DNA from: Ktedonobacter racemifer
GTDB taxonomy: Bacteria; Chloroflexota; DTOL01; JACQYG01
Assembly: GCA_020723545.1 (NCBI GenBank)
Contig: DYIS01000124.1
Span: 1-7,485 of the forward strand
DNA length: 7,485 nucleotides
Reading direction: 5' to 3'
Part shown: piece after piece, positions 5,568 through 7,485 of the stretch
Position numbering within the stretch: position 1 is the stretch's first letter
Layout of the letters: every line of letters starts with the position of its first letter
Notes under the pieces: generated by a model
What the model saw: only the letters and a program-made list of their open reading frames with translations
Database searches by the model: none
Told to the model about the DNA's origin: nothing
Made by a program: the position numbers and the translations under genes

Positions 5568-7466
5568 TCAGTCTAGCGAACACACTTTGATCGGCGTCTC
5601 CACTGTGCCGGTACGCCCATCCCGGTATCTCACCTCCGCCCGCACGATCACCTGGTCTAATCCGCGGTACATGGCCTCCACCAGGTTACGGTAGCGCTCC
5701 TCCACGAAGGCACGTCGCAGTTTACGGGTGCGGGTCAGCTCGGCCTCGTCGGGGTCGAACTCCTTGTGCAACAGCACGAATTTGCGCACCCGAGCCGCCG
5801 CGGTCAGGGCCACGTTCACCCGCTCTACGTCCCTCCGGATCAGGTCGTAGACCTCCGGCTTCTGGGAGAGATCGACGAAGGGGGTATAGGGGAGGCGACG
5901 GTTCTCCGCCCATTTCCCCACGTTCTCGAAGTCTATGTTGACGATGGCGGCCACGAAGGCCCGTTCCTTCCCACCCAACACGATGGTATCCTTGATGTAA
6001 GGGCTGAACTTCAGGCGGCCCTCGATGTGCTGGGGCGAGAACCGGGCCCCGTCGGCCAGCTCCAGGAGATCCTTGACCCGGTCCAGGTAGATCAGGTGAC
6101 CGTCCTGGGTCAGATAGCCAGCGTCGCCGGTGTGGAACCAGCCATCTTTGAGCTTCTCGGCAGTGGTGCCCGGGTCTTGGTAATAGCCGACGAAGACTCC
6201 GGGGCTGCGCACCAGGATCTCGCCGTCCTCGGCCACCCGCACTTCTACGCCGGGAGCCGGCGGCCCCACCGTCTCCATCCTGATGTCACCCTCCCGATGG
6301 AGGGCGTGCACGATGGCCTCGGTGGAACCGTAGATCTGTTTCAGGTTCACGCCCAGGGCCCGAAAGAAGCGCACCACTTCTGGGCTCAGGGTTGCCCCTG
6401 AGGTGTAGGCGCTGCGCACCTTCACCAGCCCCAACTTGTCCCGGAGGGGGCGGAAGACGGCCAGGTCGGCGGTGGCGTGAAGGGCCCGCCAAAACAGGTT
6501 GGGCTCCTTCCCCTGGAAGCGCAGGTCGGCCATCCGATGGCCGATGGGGAGGGCCAGGTGGTAAAGGGCCCGCTTGAGGGGGCTGGAGTCGTTCATCCGC
6601 ACCTGCACGGTGGAGGCCACGTTCTCCCAGAGGCGGGAACTGAAAAGGAGGGAGCAGGGGGCGATCTCGCGTAGATCCGCCTGGACCGTCTCTGGCTCCT
6701 CCGGGAAATTGACCACCATGCCTGAGATCACGTGGATGGCGAGGCCCAGGACGTGCTCGGTGATCCAGGCCAGGGGGAGAAAGGAGAGATAGTCGTCGGT
6801 GTCGTAGCGAGGGTCCACGGCAGTAGCCGCCTGGTAGCCGAAGACCAGGTTGCCGTGGGTAACCATGGCGCCTTTGGGAAGGGCGGTGGTGCCCGAGGTG
6901 TAGCAGATTATGGCCACCTCCTGGGCCTTGCCCTGGGCCACCAGCTCCAGGAAAAGGCCGGGCCGGGCGATCTCGAGCTCTCGGCCCACGGCCACCACCT
7001 GATCGAACCCCAAGAGCCAGGGCTCGGCGTAGCCTCCCAGGCCCTTAGGATCCCAGTAGATCACCCTCTTGACCTTGGGCACCTGGTCCCTGATGGCCAG
7101 GAGCTTGTCGCACTGTTCCTGATCCTTGGCGAAGACGAAGGTGGAATCCGAATGCTCGACGATGTACTTGACCTCCCGGGGGACACAGTCGGTGAAGATG
7201 CCGGCCGCGGCACCGCCGGCGGCCTGGACCGCCAGCTCAGCCCAGTAGTACTGGGGATCGTTATCGCCGATGATGGCCACTTTGTCGCCGCGCTGGAGGC
7301 CCAGGCTGACCAGGCCCAGAGCCAGATATTTCACCTGCTCGTAGGAATCCTTCCAGGTGAACTCCCTCCAGATGCCCAGCTCCTTCTTGCGCATGGCGAC
7401 TTTCTGGTCGCCATGCCTCTGGTAGCTCTGGACCAGGTGCTTGGGGAGGGTGTCCGCTTGGGCCAT
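5568..7466 (-). CDS. AMP-forming acyl-CoA ligase (long-chain fatty acid-CoA ligase-like, transporter-linked)
   Basis: This 632-residue protein of the ANL adenylating superfamily converts a carboxylic acid to its CoA thioester through an acyl-AMP. Motifs in order are the P-loop YTSGTTALPKG (189-199), YGSTEA (379-384), GWFHTGDAGYL (442-452), the hinge region LDRVKD (461-466), and the A10 region LTRTRKLRR with a probable catalytic lysine at K582. All key positions look intact. After A10 there is a tail of about 35 residues with VIVRAEVRYRDGRTGTVET, which I recall from liv-linked ligases. The start ATG at 7466 matches the family's usual MxxADTLPKHL beginning, but there is no clear SD in the 19 bases available. 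The gene opens the visible cassette, so it probably activates the imported acid. Annotation pipelines would call it FadD-like; chain length and aromatic versus aliphatic substrate are undetermined. Confidence 0.9.
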   Translation of the reverse strand: MAQADTLPKHLVQSYQRHGDQKVAMRKKELGIWREFTWKDSYEQVKYLALGLVSLGLQRGDKVAIIGDNDPQYYWAELAVQAAGGAAAGIFTDCVPREVKYIVEHSDSTFVFAKDQEQCDKLLAIRDQVPKVKRVIYWDPKGLGGYAEPWLLGFDQVVAVGRELEIARPGLFLELVAQGKAQEVAIICYTSGTTALPKGAMVTHGNLVFGYQAATAVDPRYDTDDYLSFLPLAWITEHVLGLAIHVISGMVVNFPEEPETVQADLREIAPCSLLFSSRLWENVASTVQVRMNDSSPLKRALYHLALPIGHRMADLRFQGKEPNLFWRALHATADLAVFRPLRDKLGLVKVRSAYTSGATLSPEVVRFFRALGVNLKQIYGSTEAIVHALHREGDIRMETVGPPAPGVEVRVAEDGEILVRSPGVFVGYYQDPGTTAEKLKDGWFHTGDAGYLTQDGHLIYLDRVKDLLELADGARFSPQHIEGRLKFSPYIKDTIVLGGKERAFVAAIVNIDFENVGKWAENRRLPYTPFVDLSQKPEVYDLIRRDVERVNVALTAAARVRKFVLLHKEFDPDEAELTRTRKLRRAFVEERYRNLVEAMYRGLDQVIVRAEVRYRDGRTGTVETPIKVCSLD

Positions 7467-7485
7467 CGGGCATACTTGAAAACCC

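Overview
The window is about 7.5 kb of GC-rich bacterial DNA, and every convincing gene is on the minus strand, so it reads right to left. The best taxonomic clue is the solute-binding lipoprotein. Directly after its lipobox cysteine it has a Pro/Thr-rich linker of about 24 residues, a style I associate with Chloroflexota (Anaerolineae and Dehalococcoidia-type lineages). GC content and gene order fit but do not prove this. No tRNA, rRNA, CRISPR array, transposase or phage gene is visible.

Region 1 (7466 down to 1258) is one colinear cassette: an AMP-forming acyl-CoA ligase, the permeases LivH and LivM, the solute-binding lipoprotein LivK, and the ATPase LivF. LivH and LivM are separated by only 2 bases and are probably translationally coupled. 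The partner ATPase LivG is not in the window; in similar cassettes it usually lies just upstream of the ligase, which here means beyond the right edge. A plausible job is import of a carboxylic acid (aromatic, fatty or other organic acid) or amino acid by a HAAT-type ABC transporter, with the ligase activating the imported acid to its CoA thioester. The substrate cannot be read from sequence alone.

Region 2 (1257 down to 901) is about 350 bases without a credible gene. It contains several inverted repeats, the sharpest being a perfect 8+8 bp palindrome about 20 bases upstream of the next start codon, which looks like a regulator binding site.

Region 3 (900 down to 1) is the N-terminal part of an acetyl-CoA synthetase gene cut by the left edge. 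It carries a single-base frameshift in a run of six G (six C in the coding strand). Before the run the protein is normal Acs, and after it the normal Acs sequence resumes in another frame through the ATP-binding P-loop motif. It is therefore either a fresh pseudogene or a homopolymer sequencing error.

Most of the window is well-known biology. The points worth a second look are the acs frameshift, the acs operator-like palindrome and structured leader, and the two strong hairpins that bracket the livK cistron and could set its expression apart from the rest of the operon.
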